From Cronobacter universalis NCTC 9529 (GTDB lineage: Bacteria; Pseudomonadota; Gammaproteobacteria; Enterobacterales; Enterobacteriaceae): a stretch of 64,000 nucleotides of DNA. Below are positions 8,551 to 19,236 of the stretch, in pieces. Where the stretch lies: assembly GCF_001277175.1 (NCBI RefSeq), contig NZ_CP012257.1, positions 1,860,001-1,924,000 of the forward strand. Direction: 5' to 3'. The notes beneath the pieces were generated by a model. That model had not been told where the DNA came from and did not search any database. It saw nothing but the letters and a program-made list of their open reading frames with translations. Numbering within the stretch: the first letter of the stretch is position 1; every line of letters begins with the position of its first letter. The translations under genes were made by a program, and so were the position numbers.

Positions 8551-10041
8551 ATGTCCCGTAACAGTGAAGCAACTGACGATGTGAACACCTGGAGCAGCCC
8601 CCTGAACTATAAAGAGGGCTTCTTTACCCGGCTTCAGACCGATGAACTGGCAAACGGCATCAATGAAGATGTGGTGCGCGCCATTTCAGCCAAACGCAAC
8701 GAGCCCGAGTGGATGCTCGAATTTCGCCTGAGCGCGTATCGCGCCTGGCTTGAGATGGAAGAGCCGCACTGGCTGCATGCGCATTATGACAAACTGAATT
8801 ATCAGGATTACAGCTACTACTCGGCGCCCTCATGCGGCCATTGCGACGACGCCTGCGCCTCACAGCCAGGCGCGGTGCAGCAGCCGGGCGGCAACAATAA
8901 CAGCTACCTGACGCAGGAAGTGGAAGAGGCGTTTAACCAGCTCGGCGTACCGGTGCGCGAAGGGCGCGAAGTGGCGGTGGACGCCATCTTCGATTCCGTT
9001 TCCGTCGCCACCACCTACCGCGACAAGCTGGCGGAGCAGGGCATTATCTTCTGCTCGTTCGGCGAAGCGATTCACGATCATCCGGAGCTGGTGAAGAAAT
9101 ACATCGGCACCGTCGTGCCGTCGAACGATAACTTCTTCGCCGCGCTGAATGCCGCGGTCGCCTCCGACGGCACCTTTATCTACGTGCCGAAAGGCGTGCG
9201 CTGCCCGATGGAGCTCTCGACCTATTTCCGTATCAACGCCGAGAAAACCGGTCAGTTCGAACGCACCATTCTGGTGGCGGACGAAGGCAGCTACGTGAGC
9301 TACATCGAAGGCTGTTCCGCGCCGGTGCGCGACAGCTACCAGCTTCACGCGGCGGTGGTGGAAGTCATCATCCATAAAGACGCCGAAGTGAAATACTCGA
9401 CGGTGCAGAACTGGTTCCCCGGCGATAACAACACCGGCGGTATCCTGAACTTCGTGACCAAGCGCGCGCTGTGCGAAGGCGAGAACAGCAAGATGTCCTG
9501 GACGCAGTCGGAAACCGGTTCGGCCATCACCTGGAAATACCCGAGCGTCATCCTGCGCGGCGACAACTCCATTGGCGAGTTTTACTCGGTGGCGTTGACC
9601 AGCGGTCATCAGCAGGCCGATACCGGCACCAAGATGATCCACATCGGCAAAAACACCAAATCGACGATCATCTCCAAAGGCATCTCCGCCGGGAAAAGCC
9701 AGAACAGCTACCGCGGCCTGGTAAAAATCATGCCGACCGCCACTAACGCCCGTAACTTCACGCAGTGCGATTCCATGCTGATCGGCCCCGACTGCGGCGC
9801 GCATACCTTCCCGTATGTCGAGTGCCGCAATAACAGCGCCCAGCTTGAGCACGAAGCGACCACCTCACGCATCGGTGAAGACCAGCTGTTCTACTGCCTG
9901 CAGCGCGGGATCAGCGAAGAAGACGCTATCTCGATGATCGTTAACGGCTTTTGTAAGGATGTCTTCTCAGAGCTGCCGCTGGAATTCGCGGTCGAAGCGC
10001 AAAAATTATTAGCCATTAGCCTTGAGCACAGCGTCGGCTAA
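8551..10041 (+). CDS. sufB: Fe-S cluster scaffold subunit SufB
   Basis: This 496-residue protein is the core scaffold subunit of the SufBC2D complex, where sulfide from SufE and iron are assembled into a cluster. The start at 8551, two bases after the sufA stop, gives the usual N-terminus ([14 protein letters not shown]); a longer frame back to 8509 would overlap sufA. The C-terminal half contains the beta-helix core and the conserved cysteine-rich segment [19 protein letters not shown] followed by [18 protein letters not shown] 20-base gap leads to sufC. Confidence 0.97.
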   Translation: MSRNSEATDDVNTWSSPLNYKEGFFTRLQTDELANGINEDVVRAISAKRNEPEWMLEFRLSAYRAWLEMEEPHWLHAHYDKLNYQDYSYYSAPSCGHCDDACASQPGAVQQPGGNNNSYLTQEVEEAFNQLGVPVREGREVAVDAIFDSVSVATTYRDKLAEQGIIFCSFGEAIHDHPELVKKYIGTVVPSNDNFFAALNAAVASDGTFIYVPKGVRCPMELSTYFRINAEKTGQFERTILVADEGSYVSYIEGCSAPVRDSYQLHAAVVEVIIHKDAEVKYSTVQNWFPGDNNTGGILNFVTKRALCEGENSKMSWTQSETGSAITWKYPSVILRGDNSIGEFYSVALTSGHQQADTGTKMIHIGKNTKSTIISKGISAGKSQNSYRGLVKIMPTATNARNFTQCDSMLIGPDCGAHTFPYVECRNNSAQLEHEATTSRIGEDQLFYCLQRGISEEDAISMIVNGFCKDVFSELPLEFAVEAQKLLAISLEHSVG

Positions 10042-10061
10042 GGTAAGAAAAAGGATAAGAC

Positions 10062-10808
10062 ATGTTAAGCATCAAAGATTTACAGGTCAGCGTGGAAGAG
10101 AAGGCGATCCTGCGCGGTTTAAACCTTGAAATAAAACCCGGCGAAGTGCACGCCATCATGGGGCCGAACGGCTCCGGCAAAAGTACGCTGTCCGCGACGC
10201 TCGCCGGGCGTGAAGATTATGAAATCACCGGCGGCGAAGTGCGTTTCAAAGGCAAAGATCTGCTGGAGCTGTCGCCGGAAGAGCGCGCGGGCGAAGGCAT
10301 CTTTATGGCGTTTCAGTATCCGGTGGAAATTCCGGGCGTCAGCAACCAGTTCTTCCTGCAAACTGCGCTGAACGCGGTGCGCGAATACCGCGGCCAGGAA
10401 GAGCTCGACCGTTTCGACTTCCAGGATCTGATGGAAGAGAAAATCAAGTTGCTGCAAATGCCGGAAGACTTGCTGACCCGTTCCGTTAACGTCGGTTTCT
10501 CCGGCGGTGAGAAAAAGCGTAACGACATTCTGCAGATGGCGGTGCTGGAGCCGGATCTGTGCATTCTTGATGAAACCGACTCCGGCCTTGACATTGACGC
10601 CCTGAAAATCGTCTCCGAAGGGGTTAACGCGCTGCGCGACGGCAAGCGTTCGTTCATCATCGTCACCCACTACCAGCGCATTCTGGACTATATCAAGCCC
10701 GATTTCGTCCATGTGCTGTATCAGGGACGGATCGTGAAGTCTGGCGACTTCTCTCTGGTCAAACAGCTGGAGGAGCAGGGCTATGGCTGGCTTACCGAAC
10801 AGCAGTAA
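10062..10808 (+). CDS. sufC: Fe-S cluster assembly ATPase SufC
   Basis: This 248-residue ABC-type ATPase drives conformational change in the SufBCD scaffold; it has no membrane partner. Walker A GPNGSGKS is at 34-41, the signature SGGEKKR at 147-153 and Walker B CILDETDSGLD shortly after. The last 26 bases overlap the start of sufD, which implies coupled translation. Confidence 0.97.
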   Translation: MLSIKDLQVSVEEKAILRGLNLEIKPGEVHAIMGPNGSGKSTLSATLAGREDYEITGGEVRFKGKDLLELSPEERAGEGIFMAFQYPVEIPGVSNQFFLQTALNAVREYRGQEELDRFDFQDLMEEKIKLLQMPEDLLTRSVNVGFSGGEKKRNDILQMAVLEPDLCILDETDSGLDIDALKIVSEGVNALRDGKRSFIIVTHYQRILDYIKPDFVHVLYQGRIVKSGDFSLVKQLEEQGYGWLTEQQ

Positions 10809-12057
10809 CGCGCTGCAACAGTGGCATCGCCTGTTTGAAGCGCAGGGCGGGGAACGCTCGCAAGAGGCGCGCGAGCATCTGCAACAGCTGCTGCGCCTTG
10901 GCCTGCCGACCCGTAAGCATGAAGACTGGAAATACACGCCGCTCGACGGTCTGCTGAAGCACGACTTCGTCGCACCCGTCGCCGCGGCGCTGAGCCGCGA
11001 AGAGCTCAGCGCGCTGGCGCTGCCCGTCGACGCGCTGCGCCTGGTGTTCATCGATGGCCGCTTCGCGCCGGAGCTGAGCGACGCGACCGATAACAGCGGC
11101 TTTGAGATTAGCGTAAACGACAGCCGCAGCGGGCTTCCCGCGCCGGTGCAGCCGGAGGCGTTTTTACACCTTACCGAAAGCCTGGCGCAGAGCGTGACGC
11201 ATATTCGCGTGGCGCGTAACCAGCAGCCGTCGAAAGCGCTGTTGCTGATGCATATCAGCGCGGGCCGCGCGGGCGATGAAATCAACACCGTGCATTACCG
11301 CCATCATCTGGAGCTTGCCGAAGGCGCGCAGGCGACGGTTATCGAACATTACGTCAGCCGCGACGAAAAGCCGCACTTTACTGGCGCGCGCCTGACCATG
11401 CAGGTGGGCGCTAACGCGCAGCTTAATCACTACAAGCTCGCGTTTGAAAACCCGGTGAGCTGGCATTTCGCGCATAACGATCTGGTGGTTTCTCAGGACG
11501 CGCACGCCGCCAGCAGCAGCTACCTGCTGGGCGCGGGCGTGTTGCGCCACAACACCAGCACGCAGCTCAACGGCGAAAATATTACGCTGCGCGTGAACAG
11601 CCTGGCGCTGCCGGTGAATAACGAAGTGTGCGACACCCGCACCTGGCTTGAGCACAACAAAGGCTACTGCAACAGCCGTCAACTGCACAAAACCATCGTG
11701 CGCGATAAAGGCCGCGCAGTCTTTAACGGGCTGATTAAAGTGGCGCAGCACGCCATTAAAACCGACGGCCAGATGACCAACAACAATCTGCTGCTCGGCA
11801 GGCTGGCGGAGGTGGACACCAAACCGCAGCTGGAAATCTACGCCGATGACGTGAAATGCAGCCACGGCGCCACCGTGGGCCGTATCGACGACGAACAGAT
11901 GTTCTATCTGCGCTCGCGCGGCATTAACGAACAGGCGGCGCAGCAGATGATCATTTACGCGTTCGCCGCGGAGCTGACCGAAAGCATCCACGACGAGGCG
12001 CTTAAACAGCAGGTGCTGGCGCGTATCGGCCAGCGCTTTGCAGGGGGAGAGGCATGA
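10783..12057 (+). CDS. sufD: Fe-S cluster assembly protein SufD
   Basis: This 424-residue SufB paralogue completes the SufBC2D scaffold and is needed for iron acquisition during assembly. The C-terminal beta-helix and the segment [30 protein letters not shown] are diagnostic. The start ATG at 10783 lies inside the 3' end of sufC and the stop overlaps the sufS start (ATGA). Confidence 0.96.
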   Translation: MAGLPNSSNALQQWHRLFEAQGGERSQEAREHLQQLLRLGLPTRKHEDWKYTPLDGLLKHDFVAPVAAALSREELSALALPVDALRLVFIDGRFAPELSDATDNSGFEISVNDSRSGLPAPVQPEAFLHLTESLAQSVTHIRVARNQQPSKALLLMHISAGRAGDEINTVHYRHHLELAEGAQATVIEHYVSRDEKPHFTGARLTMQVGANAQLNHYKLAFENPVSWHFAHNDLVVSQDAHAASSSYLLGAGVLRHNTSTQLNGENITLRVNSLALPVNNEVCDTRTWLEHNKGYCNSRQLHKTIVRDKGRAVFNGLIKVAQHAIKTDGQMTNNNLLLGRLAEVDTKPQLEIYADDVKCSHGATVGRIDDEQMFYLRSRGINEQAAQQMIIYAFAAELTESIHDEALKQQVLARIGQRFAGGEA

Positions 12058-13274
12058 GTTTTTCTCTACAGCAGATCCGCAGCGACTTCCCGGTGCTGAC
12101 GCGCGAGGTTAACGGCCAGCCCCTGGCCTATCTCGACAGCGCCGCCAGCGCGCAGAAGCCGACGGCGGTGATTGAGGCCGAGGCGGAGTTCTTCCGTCAC
12201 GGTTACGCGGCGGTGCATCGCGGCATCCATACCCTGAGCGCGGACGCGACCCAGCGAATGGAAGCCGTGCGCACCCGCGCGGCGCAGTTCATTAACGCGC
12301 GCCTGCCGGAAGAGATTGTATTCGTGCGCGGCACCACCGAGGGGATCAACCTCGTGGCGAACAGCTGGGGCAACAGCCAGCTGCGCACGGGCGATAACCT
12401 GATTGTTACCACGATGGAGCACCACGCCAATATCGTGCCCTGGCAGATGCTCTGCGCGCGTACCGGCGCTGAGCTTCGCGTGTTGCCGATTAATGAGGAC
12501 GGCACGCTACAGCTCGATAAACTGCCGTCGCTGATGGACGAGCGCACCCGCCTGCTGGCGGTGACGCACGTCTCCAATGTGCTCGGCACCGAAAACCCGA
12601 TCGCGGACATTATCGCGACGGCGCACCAGGCGGGCGTTAAAGTGCTGGTGGACGGCGCGCAGGCGGTGATGCACCACAAGGTTGACGTACAGGCGCTGGA
12701 TTGCGATTTCTATCTCTTCTCCGGCCATAAACTCTATGGGCCGACCGGGATCGGCATTCTGTACGCCAAAGAAGATATTCTCCAGGCGATGCCGCCGTGG
12801 GAAGGGGGCGGGGCGATGATCGCGACCGTCAGCCTGACCGAAGGCACCACCTGGGCGGCGGCGCCGTGGCGGTTTGAAGCCGGAACGCCGAACACGGGCG
12901 GCATTATCGCCCTTGGCGCGGCGATGGATTATGTCGACGCCATTGGCCTTGAGAATATTCACGATTACGAGCGCACGCTGATGGCTTACGCGCTGCGCGA
13001 GCTACAGGCGGTGCCGGACTTACAGATTTATGGCCCGGCGGAGCGCCTTGGCGTCATCGCGTTTAACCTTGGCAAACACCACGCCTATGATGTTGGCAGT
13101 TTTCTGGATAATTACGGTATTGCGGTACGTACCGGCCACCACTGCGCGATGCCGCTGATGGAGTTCTACGGCGTGCCTGCGATGTGCCGCGCGTCGCTCG
13201 CGATGTACAATACCGAAGATGAAGTGGACCGGCTGGTCGCCGGGCTTATCCGCATTCATCGTTTGTTAGGCTAA
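12054..13274 (+). CDS. sufS: Cysteine desulfurase SufS
   Basis: This 406-residue PLP enzyme of the group II (CsdB-like) cysteine desulfurases takes sulfur from L-cysteine as a persulfide for SufE. The PLP lysine is Lys226 in [10 protein letters not shown] and the persulfide-forming cysteine is Cys364 in [11 protein letters not shown]; both fall at the E. coli positions. It starts within the sufD stop and is followed by sufE after 11 bases. Confidence 0.97.
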   Translation: MSFSLQQIRSDFPVLTREVNGQPLAYLDSAASAQKPTAVIEAEAEFFRHGYAAVHRGIHTLSADATQRMEAVRTRAAQFINARLPEEIVFVRGTTEGINLVANSWGNSQLRTGDNLIVTTMEHHANIVPWQMLCARTGAELRVLPINEDGTLQLDKLPSLMDERTRLLAVTHVSNVLGTENPIADIIATAHQAGVKVLVDGAQAVMHHKVDVQALDCDFYLFSGHKLYGPTGIGILYAKEDILQAMPPWEGGGAMIATVSLTEGTTWAAAPWRFEAGTPNTGGIIALGAAMDYVDAIGLENIHDYERTLMAYALRELQAVPDLQIYGPAERLGVIAFNLGKHHAYDVGSFLDNYGIAVRTGHHCAMPLMEFYGVPAMCRASLAMYNTEDEVDRLVAGLIRIHRLLG

Positions 13275-13285
13275 AAGGAGCGAGA

Positions 13286-13702
13286 ATGGCTGGTTTGCCG
13301 GAGAAAGAAAAACTGCTGCGTAACTTTAACCGCTGCGCCAACTGGGAAGAAAAGTATCTCTATATCATCGAGCTGGGCCAGCGCCTGGCGCCGCTCGATG
13401 ACGCCGAGCGCACGCCCGCGCACCGCATCCAGGGCTGTCAGAGTCAGGTCTGGATTGTGATGAATCCCGGCGAGAATGGGCTGATAGAGATGCGCGGCGA
13501 CAGCGATGCGGCTATCGTCAAAGGGCTTATCGCCGTGGTCTTCGCGCTCTATCAGCAGATGACCGCGCAGGATATCGTGAACTTCGACGTGCGCCCGTGG
13601 TTTGAAGAGATGTCGCTGACCCAGCATCTTACCCCGTCCCGCTCTCAGGGCTTGGAAGCCATGATCCGCGCGATTCGCGCGAAAGCGGCCGACCTGAGCT
13701 AA
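13286..13702 (+). CDS. sufE: Cysteine desulfuration protein SufE
   Basis: This 138-residue sulfur acceptor stimulates SufS and carries persulfide to SufB. The acceptor cysteine is Cys51 in [11 protein letters not shown]. An AAGGAG ribosome site lies before the ATG. It is the last gene of the suf operon. The 88 bases that follow contain GC-rich inverted sequences (CACGGCTTTCACCTGT ... ACAGGTCGTG) that may serve as a terminator or REP-like element. Confidence 0.97.
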   Translation: MAGLPEKEKLLRNFNRCANWEEKYLYIIELGQRLAPLDDAERTPAHRIQGCQSQVWIVMNPGENGLIEMRGDSDAAIVKGLIAVVFALYQQMTAQDIVNFDVRPWFEEMSLTQHLTPSRSQGLEAMIRAIRAKAADLS

Positions 13703-13790
13703 TCTTAAAGCACGGCTTTCACCTGTCACGCGCGGCCCTCCGGGCTTCGCGGATGCATTCCGGCCTCGCCGGTGAAAACAGGTCGTGCTT

Positions 13791-14825
13791 ATGAAACAGA
13801 TCTTTTCTTTCCCGCTGTTCGCGCTGCTGCTGATGGGCGCGACGCCGGCGTCGGCGGTGGATTATCCGCTCCCGCCGCCCGGCAGCCGCCTGATTGGCCA
13901 GAACCAGACCTGGCTTGTTCCCCCAAACAGTCAAAGCCTGGAGAAAATCGCCGAGCGGTATCAGACCGGCGTGCTGTTGCTGCTGGAAGCCAATAACACG
14001 GTTGACCCTTATCTGCCGATGCCGGGCAGCGAGCTCATCATCCCTTCGCAAATGCTGCTGCCCGACACGCCGCGCGAGGGGATTGTGGTTAATCTTGCTG
14101 AGCTGCGTTTGTATTACTATCCGCCCGGCGAGAACCGCGTGGAGGTTTATCCGATAGGCATTGGCCTGACGGGGCGCGAAACGCCGGTCATGACCACACG
14201 CATTATTCAGAAGATCCCAAACCCTACCTGGACGCCGACGGCCGCCATGCGCGCCCGTTCCCAGGCGCAGGGTATTACGCTGCCTGCCGTGATACCCGCC
14301 GGGCCGAATAACCCCTTAGGGCGCTTTGCGCTGCGTTTACAGCAGGGCGGCGGCGAATATCTCATTCACGGCACCAATGCCCGCAGCAGCATCGGGCTGC
14401 GCGCCAGCTCCGGCTGTATCCGTATGCGCGCGGCGGATATCAAAGCGCTGTTTAGCCAGGTGGCGTGGGGCGCGCGGGTGCAAATCATCAATGAGCCGGT
14501 GAAATACTCGACGGAGCCGGACGGCAGACGCTATGTGGAAGTGCACCAGCCGCTCTCGCGCAGCGATGCCGACAATCCGCAGACGATGCCGGTGGCGATT
14601 AACGCCGCTTTCGGACAGTTTATTGACGACGCGGGCACCGACGCGGTGGCGGTGGATAACGCGCTGACGCGCCGGGCGGGTTATCCGGTAGCCGTAGACG
14701 CGCACAGCGCGCTGCCCGCGCCCGTGACGACGATACAGAGCGTCAGAGCCACGGTGACGACGCCGGGTGGCGAGACGCTCTCTGAGAGCATGAATGCATC
14801 TTCGGGACGTGCGATTGCGCAGTAA
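13791..14825 (+). CDS. ldtE: L,D-transpeptidase LdtE (YnhG)
   Basis: This periplasmic L,D-transpeptidase (YkuD family, 344 residues from this start) forms 3-3 cross-links between meso-DAP residues in peptidoglycan. The order is signal peptide ([22 protein letters not shown]), a LysM-like region (about 35-85), then the YkuD catalytic domain with [11 protein letters not shown] and the nucleophile Cys209 in SSGCIRMRA. The methionine at 13791 is preferred to the GTG at 13785 because it gives a normal signal peptide. The C-terminal tail is longer and more variable than in E. coli. It lies beside lpp, whose product another subgroup of these enzymes attaches to the wall. Confidence 0.94.
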   Translation: MKQIFSFPLFALLLMGATPASAVDYPLPPPGSRLIGQNQTWLVPPNSQSLEKIAERYQTGVLLLLEANNTVDPYLPMPGSELIIPSQMLLPDTPREGIVVNLAELRLYYYPPGENRVEVYPIGIGLTGRETPVMTTRIIQKIPNPTWTPTAAMRARSQAQGITLPAVIPAGPNNPLGRFALRLQQGGGEYLIHGTNARSSIGLRASSGCIRMRAADIKALFSQVAWGARVQIINEPVKYSTEPDGRRYVEVHQPLSRSDADNPQTMPVAINAAFGQFIDDAGTDAVAVDNALTRRAGYPVAVDAHSALPAPVTTIQSVRATVTTPGGETLSESMNASSGRAIAQ

Positions 14826-14931
14826 CGCTGTCAGGGAGTTTTAAAACGATGAAGGGCGTGGTGCGCCAGAAAGGGAGCATACCACCAGAGAACAAGCGGC
14901 GGGGCGAGGGGCAGGGGAGAGGCAAAAAAAA

Positions 14932-14956
14932 ATGGCGCACAATGTGCGCCATTTTT
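14932..14956 (-). terminator. lpp terminator
   Basis: Stem ATGGCGCAC / GTGCGCCAT with an AAT loop, followed on the minus strand by a long T run (the A run at 14924-14932). It lies directly after the lpp stop and can also end transcription from ldtE. Confidence 0.9.
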
Positions 14957-14972
14957 CTTTCACACGGTACTA

Positions 14973-15221
<249 letters not shown>

Positions 15222-15253
15222 CTAGATTGAGTTAATCTCCATGTAGCGTTACA

Positions 15254-15300
15254 AGTATTACACAAAGTTTTTTAGGTTGAGAATATTTTTTTGATGGGAA
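15254..15300 (-). promoter_or_regulatory. lpp promoter
   Basis: On the minus strand the -10 AATACT lies at 15254-15259, with a weak -35 (TCTCAA) 17 bases upstream and an A/T-rich stretch beyond. The arrangement closely follows the strong E. coli lpp promoter. Confidence 0.65.
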
Positions 15301-15467
15301 TACGCTTAATTTTGATCGTTCGCTCAAAGAAGCATCGACATTGCGCGGATCATTAAAAAAATTGAGGGAAAACAGCTAACTTTCATCGGATTCATCTTAG
15401 AAAAAAACAGACTTAAATAGTGAAATCCGATTTGCTTTTTTATTCACAGCGTCTATTTAAGACAAAT

Positions 15468-15497
15468 TAAAAAGGCGCCTTTCGGCGCCTTTTTAAT
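15468..15497 (-). terminator. pykF terminator
   Basis: Stem AAAAAGGCGCC / GGCGCCTTTTT with a short TTTC loop, symmetrical A and T runs, located directly downstream of the pykF stop. Confidence 0.9.
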
Positions 15498-15522
15498 CAT
15501 ATCTAAAAAAGGGTGGATATTA

Positions 15523-16935
15523 TTACAGGACGTGAACAGACGCAGTATTGGTCGTACCGCTCGGTACCAGCGCGCCAGAGACCATCACCACCACATCGCC
15601 TTTCTTCGCCAGACCGCTTTCCAGCGCGGCGTCTTTACCCAGACGGTAGAAATCGTCGGTAGAGGAGATCTCTTTCACCAGCTGCGGCACTACTCCTTTG
15701 CTCAGCACCAGCTGACGCGCGGTCAGTTCGTTGGTGGTCAGCGCAAGGATAGTCGCGTCCGGGAAGTATTTACGAACGGACTTCGCGGATTTACCGCCTT
15801 CGGTCGCCACCACAATCAGCGGCGCTTCCAGTTTCTCGGCCGTTTCTACCGCACCGCGGCAGACGGCTTCGGTGATGCGCAGTTTACGGCTGTCGTTGTT
15901 GAACTCCAGACGGCTGGTCATCACGCGGTCGGTACGCTCGCAGATGGTCGCCATAATAGTCACGGCTTCCAGCGGGTATTTACCTTTGGCGGATTCGCCA
16001 GACAGCATCACGGCGTCGGTGCCGTCAAGAATGGCGTTCGCCACGTCGCCAGCTTCAGCGCGGGTCGGACGCGGGTTCTTGATCATAGAGTCCAGCATCT
16101 GAGTCGCGGTAATAACCACTTTGCGCGCGCGGATGCATTTCTCGATCATCATCTTCTGCGCGAAGATCACTTCTTCAACCGGGATTTCCACGCCCAGGTC
16201 GCCACGCGCCACCATGATGCCGTCAGACGCTTCGAGGATGTCGTCGAAGTTGTTCAGGCCTTCCTGGTTTTCGATTTTGGAGATGATCTGGATATGTTCG
16301 CCGCCGTGCGCTTTCAGGTGCTGGCGAATCTCTTCGACGTCAGAACGCTTACGAATAAAGGAAGCCGCCACAAAGTCGACGCCCTGTTCGCAGCCGAAGA
16401 TCAGGTCTTTCTTATCTTTTTCCGCCAGGGCCGGCAGCGCGATGGAAACGCCCGGCAGGTTAACGCCTTTGTTTTCGCCCAGATCGCCGTTGTTCAGCAC
16501 TTTACAGATCACTTTGTTGCCTTCGATGGCGGTGACTTCCATGCCAATCAGGCCGTCATCCACCAGCACGGTATTGCCGACGGAGAGATCTTTGGTGAAG
16601 CCTTCATAGGTCACCGCAACGATTTCGCTGTTGCCGACAACGGATTTGTCAGTGGTGAAGGTAAAGGTCTGGCCCGCTTTCAGAGAGACGTCGTTGCCGC
16701 CTTCCAGTTTAATGGTGCGGATTTCCGGACCTTTGGTGTCCAGCAGGATAGCGGCCTGTTTGCCGGTTTTCGCCAGAACATTGCGCAGGTTTTTGATGCG
16801 CTGACCATGTTCTTCGTAATCGCCGTGGGAGAAGTTAAGGCGCATTACGTTCATGCCCGCGTCGAGCATTTTGGTCAGCATTTCTTCGGATTCGGTTTTC
16901 GGGCCGATGGTGCAAACAATTTTCGTCTTTTTCAT
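15523..16935 (-). CDS. pykF: Pyruvate kinase I (fructose 1,6-bisphosphate activated)
   Basis: This 470-residue glycolytic enzyme converts phosphoenolpyruvate and ADP to pyruvate and ATP. The start at 16935 gives the family N-terminus [18 protein letters not shown]; the frame extends further upstream but without family similarity. Visible signatures are [17 protein letters not shown], the pyruvate kinase active-site block [15 protein letters not shown] ... [12 protein letters not shown] and TATQMLDSM with [12 protein letters not shown]. Located beside lpp as in E. coli. A candidate Cra site overlaps the region just downstream of the -10 element. Confidence 0.97.
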   Translation of the reverse strand: MKKTKIVCTIGPKTESEEMLTKMLDAGMNVMRLNFSHGDYEEHGQRIKNLRNVLAKTGKQAAILLDTKGPEIRTIKLEGGNDVSLKAGQTFTFTTDKSVVGNSEIVAVTYEGFTKDLSVGNTVLVDDGLIGMEVTAIEGNKVICKVLNNGDLGENKGVNLPGVSIALPALAEKDKKDLIFGCEQGVDFVAASFIRKRSDVEEIRQHLKAHGGEHIQIISKIENQEGLNNFDDILEASDGIMVARGDLGVEIPVEEVIFAQKMMIEKCIRARKVVITATQMLDSMIKNPRPTRAEAGDVANAILDGTDAVMLSGESAKGKYPLEAVTIMATICERTDRVMTSRLEFNNDSRKLRITEAVCRGAVETAEKLEAPLIVVATEGGKSAKSVRKYFPDATILALTTNELTARQLVLSKGVVPQLVKEISSTDDFYRLGKDAALESGLAKKGDVVVMVSGALVPSGTTNTASVHVL

Positions 16936-17138
16936 GACAGTCTTAATCTTTAGTTGAAGGATATGGAAATCATGCCCTGCGGCGTGCTCTGCCGTTCGGG
17001 TAAACTTGTGTTGCGAAAGTTGTGATGCCACAGCCTAAGGATAGGTGACATCAAAAAAGCGTGCAGGAGAATGTGTGCTTGAGGTTCAGCCAGGCGGCGG
17101 GTGAGCGATTGTTCGACGGTAAAGGCGATATCCAATGT

Positions 17139-17173
17139 GCTGAAACCATTCAAGTTAGAATGCCCGCATTATA
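17139..17173 (-). promoter_or_regulatory. pykF promoter -10 with candidate Cra (FruR) operator
   Basis: On the minus strand a perfect TATAAT lies at 17168-17173. GCTGAAACCATTCAAG at 17139-17154 matches the Cra consensus (TGAAWCSNTHHW) and falls just downstream of the -10, a position for repression. Cra repression of pykF is established in E. coli. The -35 is weak. Confidence 0.6.
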
Positions 17174-17942
17174 GCTTCCACACGCGCAGAAAGGAATTAA
17201 AAACGCTGTTTCATAATGGAAAAGCTGTGACCGCTTCGTTTCTGTTGCTTGTCGGTTAAGGAAGGATGACAAAACGTTATCCCGCCGTCTTTATTGTACA
17301 ACTTCCTTGTGAGGGGCTTCGCAAATAGCATAAGAATTGTTCGAAATATATTCGCCCGGCCAAAACGTTTCGGAATATCTATTATCGTTTATACACGAGC
17401 TCAAACAATAATTATTTTCACAAGCACCTGTGGCTGTGTTGTTTGATTTTTATTCATTAATTAATTCCCCAGAGTAACCAATCCCTACTAATATCTGTCT
17501 TAAGAAAGAGCCTATAGCTTCCGTTTTTCCTATTGAAAAGCCGCAAAGATTATGTTTTCAGCGTCTGGTTTACTGCCGTTTTAATATATTCTCCCCGCCC
17601 TAAAATAGCCTTATTTGCGTATTGCAAGGTAAGGATAATCCTAAAAGAGTGTCTCTCTAGAAGAGCTAAATGCTTGTAAAGTTTAGCTTTAGTGAAAAGT
17701 CACTGAGAGTGACATTTTTGCATATTGCTGATTTTAAAGGCTTTTTATATTTGGTAAAAATTTGCAATAAGTAACGATGTAGCTACACTAAAACCAGCTT
17801 TATGACGGCTCAAGGGATGGGCAAGATGTCGGATAAATAACTGCCTCGGGCAACAACGCTCCGAGAATTGACGTGTGTCTGATACACGGCGGGTTAATTA
17901 TTTAATAGCAGCATAACCCTGATACTGATAATTAAGGTAGGT
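17174..17942. other. AT-rich regulatory region with structured leader before the heptosyltransferase gene
   Basis: About 770 bases without a gene. 17174-17640 is plain AT-rich sequence. 17664-17688 holds stem AGCTAAA / TTTAGCT. 17699-17718 holds stem GTCACT / AGTGAC with a three-base loop, A4 before and a T run after, so it resembles a terminator inside the presumed leader. Two further inverted repeats lie at about 17848-17895 (CTCGG ... CCGAG; CGTGT ... ACACG). A long structured 5' leader or attenuator is possible; its regulator is unknown. Confidence 0.4.
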
Positions 17943-19205
17943 ATGGCGATGACGCTTTCTTCATCTGCCAGTAATGGCTACGCCTTTATTTTACCCCCGG
18001 AAATACCCACGCAGCAGGGTCCGGAAGGCATTTTTTACGATTTTAACGACGGCGCCAGGCTACTGCTTCCGGCAGGCGACTGGCGCGTCGAAATAAGCGA
18101 TGACGAAACGGGAAATATACTTTTTGCGAGTGATATCGCCGAAGGCTGGGTGATTAGCACCAAAAAATACTATGTGCCGTTTCGGTTGCAGGTCTGGAAG
18201 AAAGGGGAGAGCGAGCCGCTGCTCGATCACGCGCTCGATATGCGCGACAAACCGGTTTTGATCTCCTTTCCGACCGGTACGCTGGGCGACCTCGTGGGAT
18301 GGGTGCCTTACGCTGAACGCTTTCGTCAGACTTACGGCTGCCAGGTGGAATGCACCATGGCGCAGCCGATAATCGATCTTTTCGCGCCAGTCTACCCGGA
18401 ACTGCAGTTTTACGCGCCGGAGCGCTGGGCGAGCCAGCGCACTCACCGCGAACCGCCTTACGCCACCTGGCGCGTCGGACTGTTCTTTCAGGGCGATCTC
18501 GACAAACAGCCGTTTGACTTTCGCGCCGTCGGTTTGCACCGCACGGCCGGGCATATTCTGGGTGTCGACCCGAGCGAAATCGTTCCCGATCTGCGCGTGA
18601 ATTCGCCGCGCCAGATAGCCGAACCCTACGTCTGCATCGCCACGCAATCCACCAGCCAGGCCAAATTCTGGAATAACGGCAGCGGCTGGCATGAGGTTAT
18701 CGAATTTCTGAAAGCGCAGGGCTATCGCGTCCTGTGCATCGACAAAGAGCGCGTCGTCGGACGCGGCTACGTCTGGAACAAAATCCCGCACGGCGTAGAG
18801 GATTTCACCGGCAACCTGCCGCTGCGCGACCGCGTGGCGCTGCTGGAACACGCGGAATTTTTCATCGGCCTCGGCAGCGGTCTTTCCTGGCTTGCCTGGG
18901 GCTGTCGCATTCCGGTGGTGCTGATTAGCGGTTTCAGCCTGCCGGCCAGCGAGTTTTACACCCCCTGGCGCGTCATCAACACCCACGTCTGCAACGGCTG
19001 CTGGGATGACGTGCGGCTTAATTTTGACCATCAGGACTATTTCTGGTGTCCGCGCCACAAAGGCACGGACCGGCAGTACGAGTGTACGCGTTTTATCACG
19101 GGTAAACAGGTGATTGGCCATTTACGTCGGCTGATCTCTCTGAAAAGCAACCCATTCGACATCAAAACAACAGCATTGGCAGACCCAAATCAGCACGCCG
19201 CATAA
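17943..19205 (+). CDS. Autotransporter heptosyltransferase (TibC/Aah type)
   Basis: This 420-residue cytoplasmic glycosyltransferase (418 if the second ATG at 17949 is used) belongs to the BAHT family, which transfers ADP-heptose-derived heptose to Ser/Thr in the passenger domain of AIDA-I/TibA-type autotransporters. The N-terminal beta-barrel-like region is followed by a GT-B fold with RVALLEHAEFFIGLGSGLSWLAW. The C-terminal cysteines CNGC, FWCPRH and YECTRF reproduce the four-cysteine iron-binding set known in TibC, which assembles as a dodecamer. It lies 31 bases upstream of the adhesin gene, and the pair is expected to be one operon. Confidence 0.93.
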   Translation: MAMTLSSSASNGYAFILPPEIPTQQGPEGIFYDFNDGARLLLPAGDWRVEISDDETGNILFASDIAEGWVISTKKYYVPFRLQVWKKGESEPLLDHALDMRDKPVLISFPTGTLGDLVGWVPYAERFRQTYGCQVECTMAQPIIDLFAPVYPELQFYAPERWASQRTHREPPYATWRVGLFFQGDLDKQPFDFRAVGLHRTAGHILGVDPSEIVPDLRVNSPRQIAEPYVCIATQSTSQAKFWNNGSGWHEVIEFLKAQGYRVLCIDKERVVGRGYVWNKIPHGVEDFTGNLPLRDRVALLEHAEFFIGLGSGLSWLAWGCRIPVVLISGFSLPASEFYTPWRVINTHVCNGCWDDVRLNFDHQDYFWCPRHKGTDRQYECTRFITGKQVIGHLRRLISLKSNPFDIKTTALADPNQHAA

Positions 19206-19236
19206 CGGCGTCTGAGCGGGTTTCGAGGGCATCAAC

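Noticed and set aside
8860..9852. Long minus-strand open frame (330 codons) across sufB
   Set aside because: It is the shadow frame of a GC-rich, highly conserved sufB gene; composition is rich in His/Arg/Ala and there is no ribosome site.
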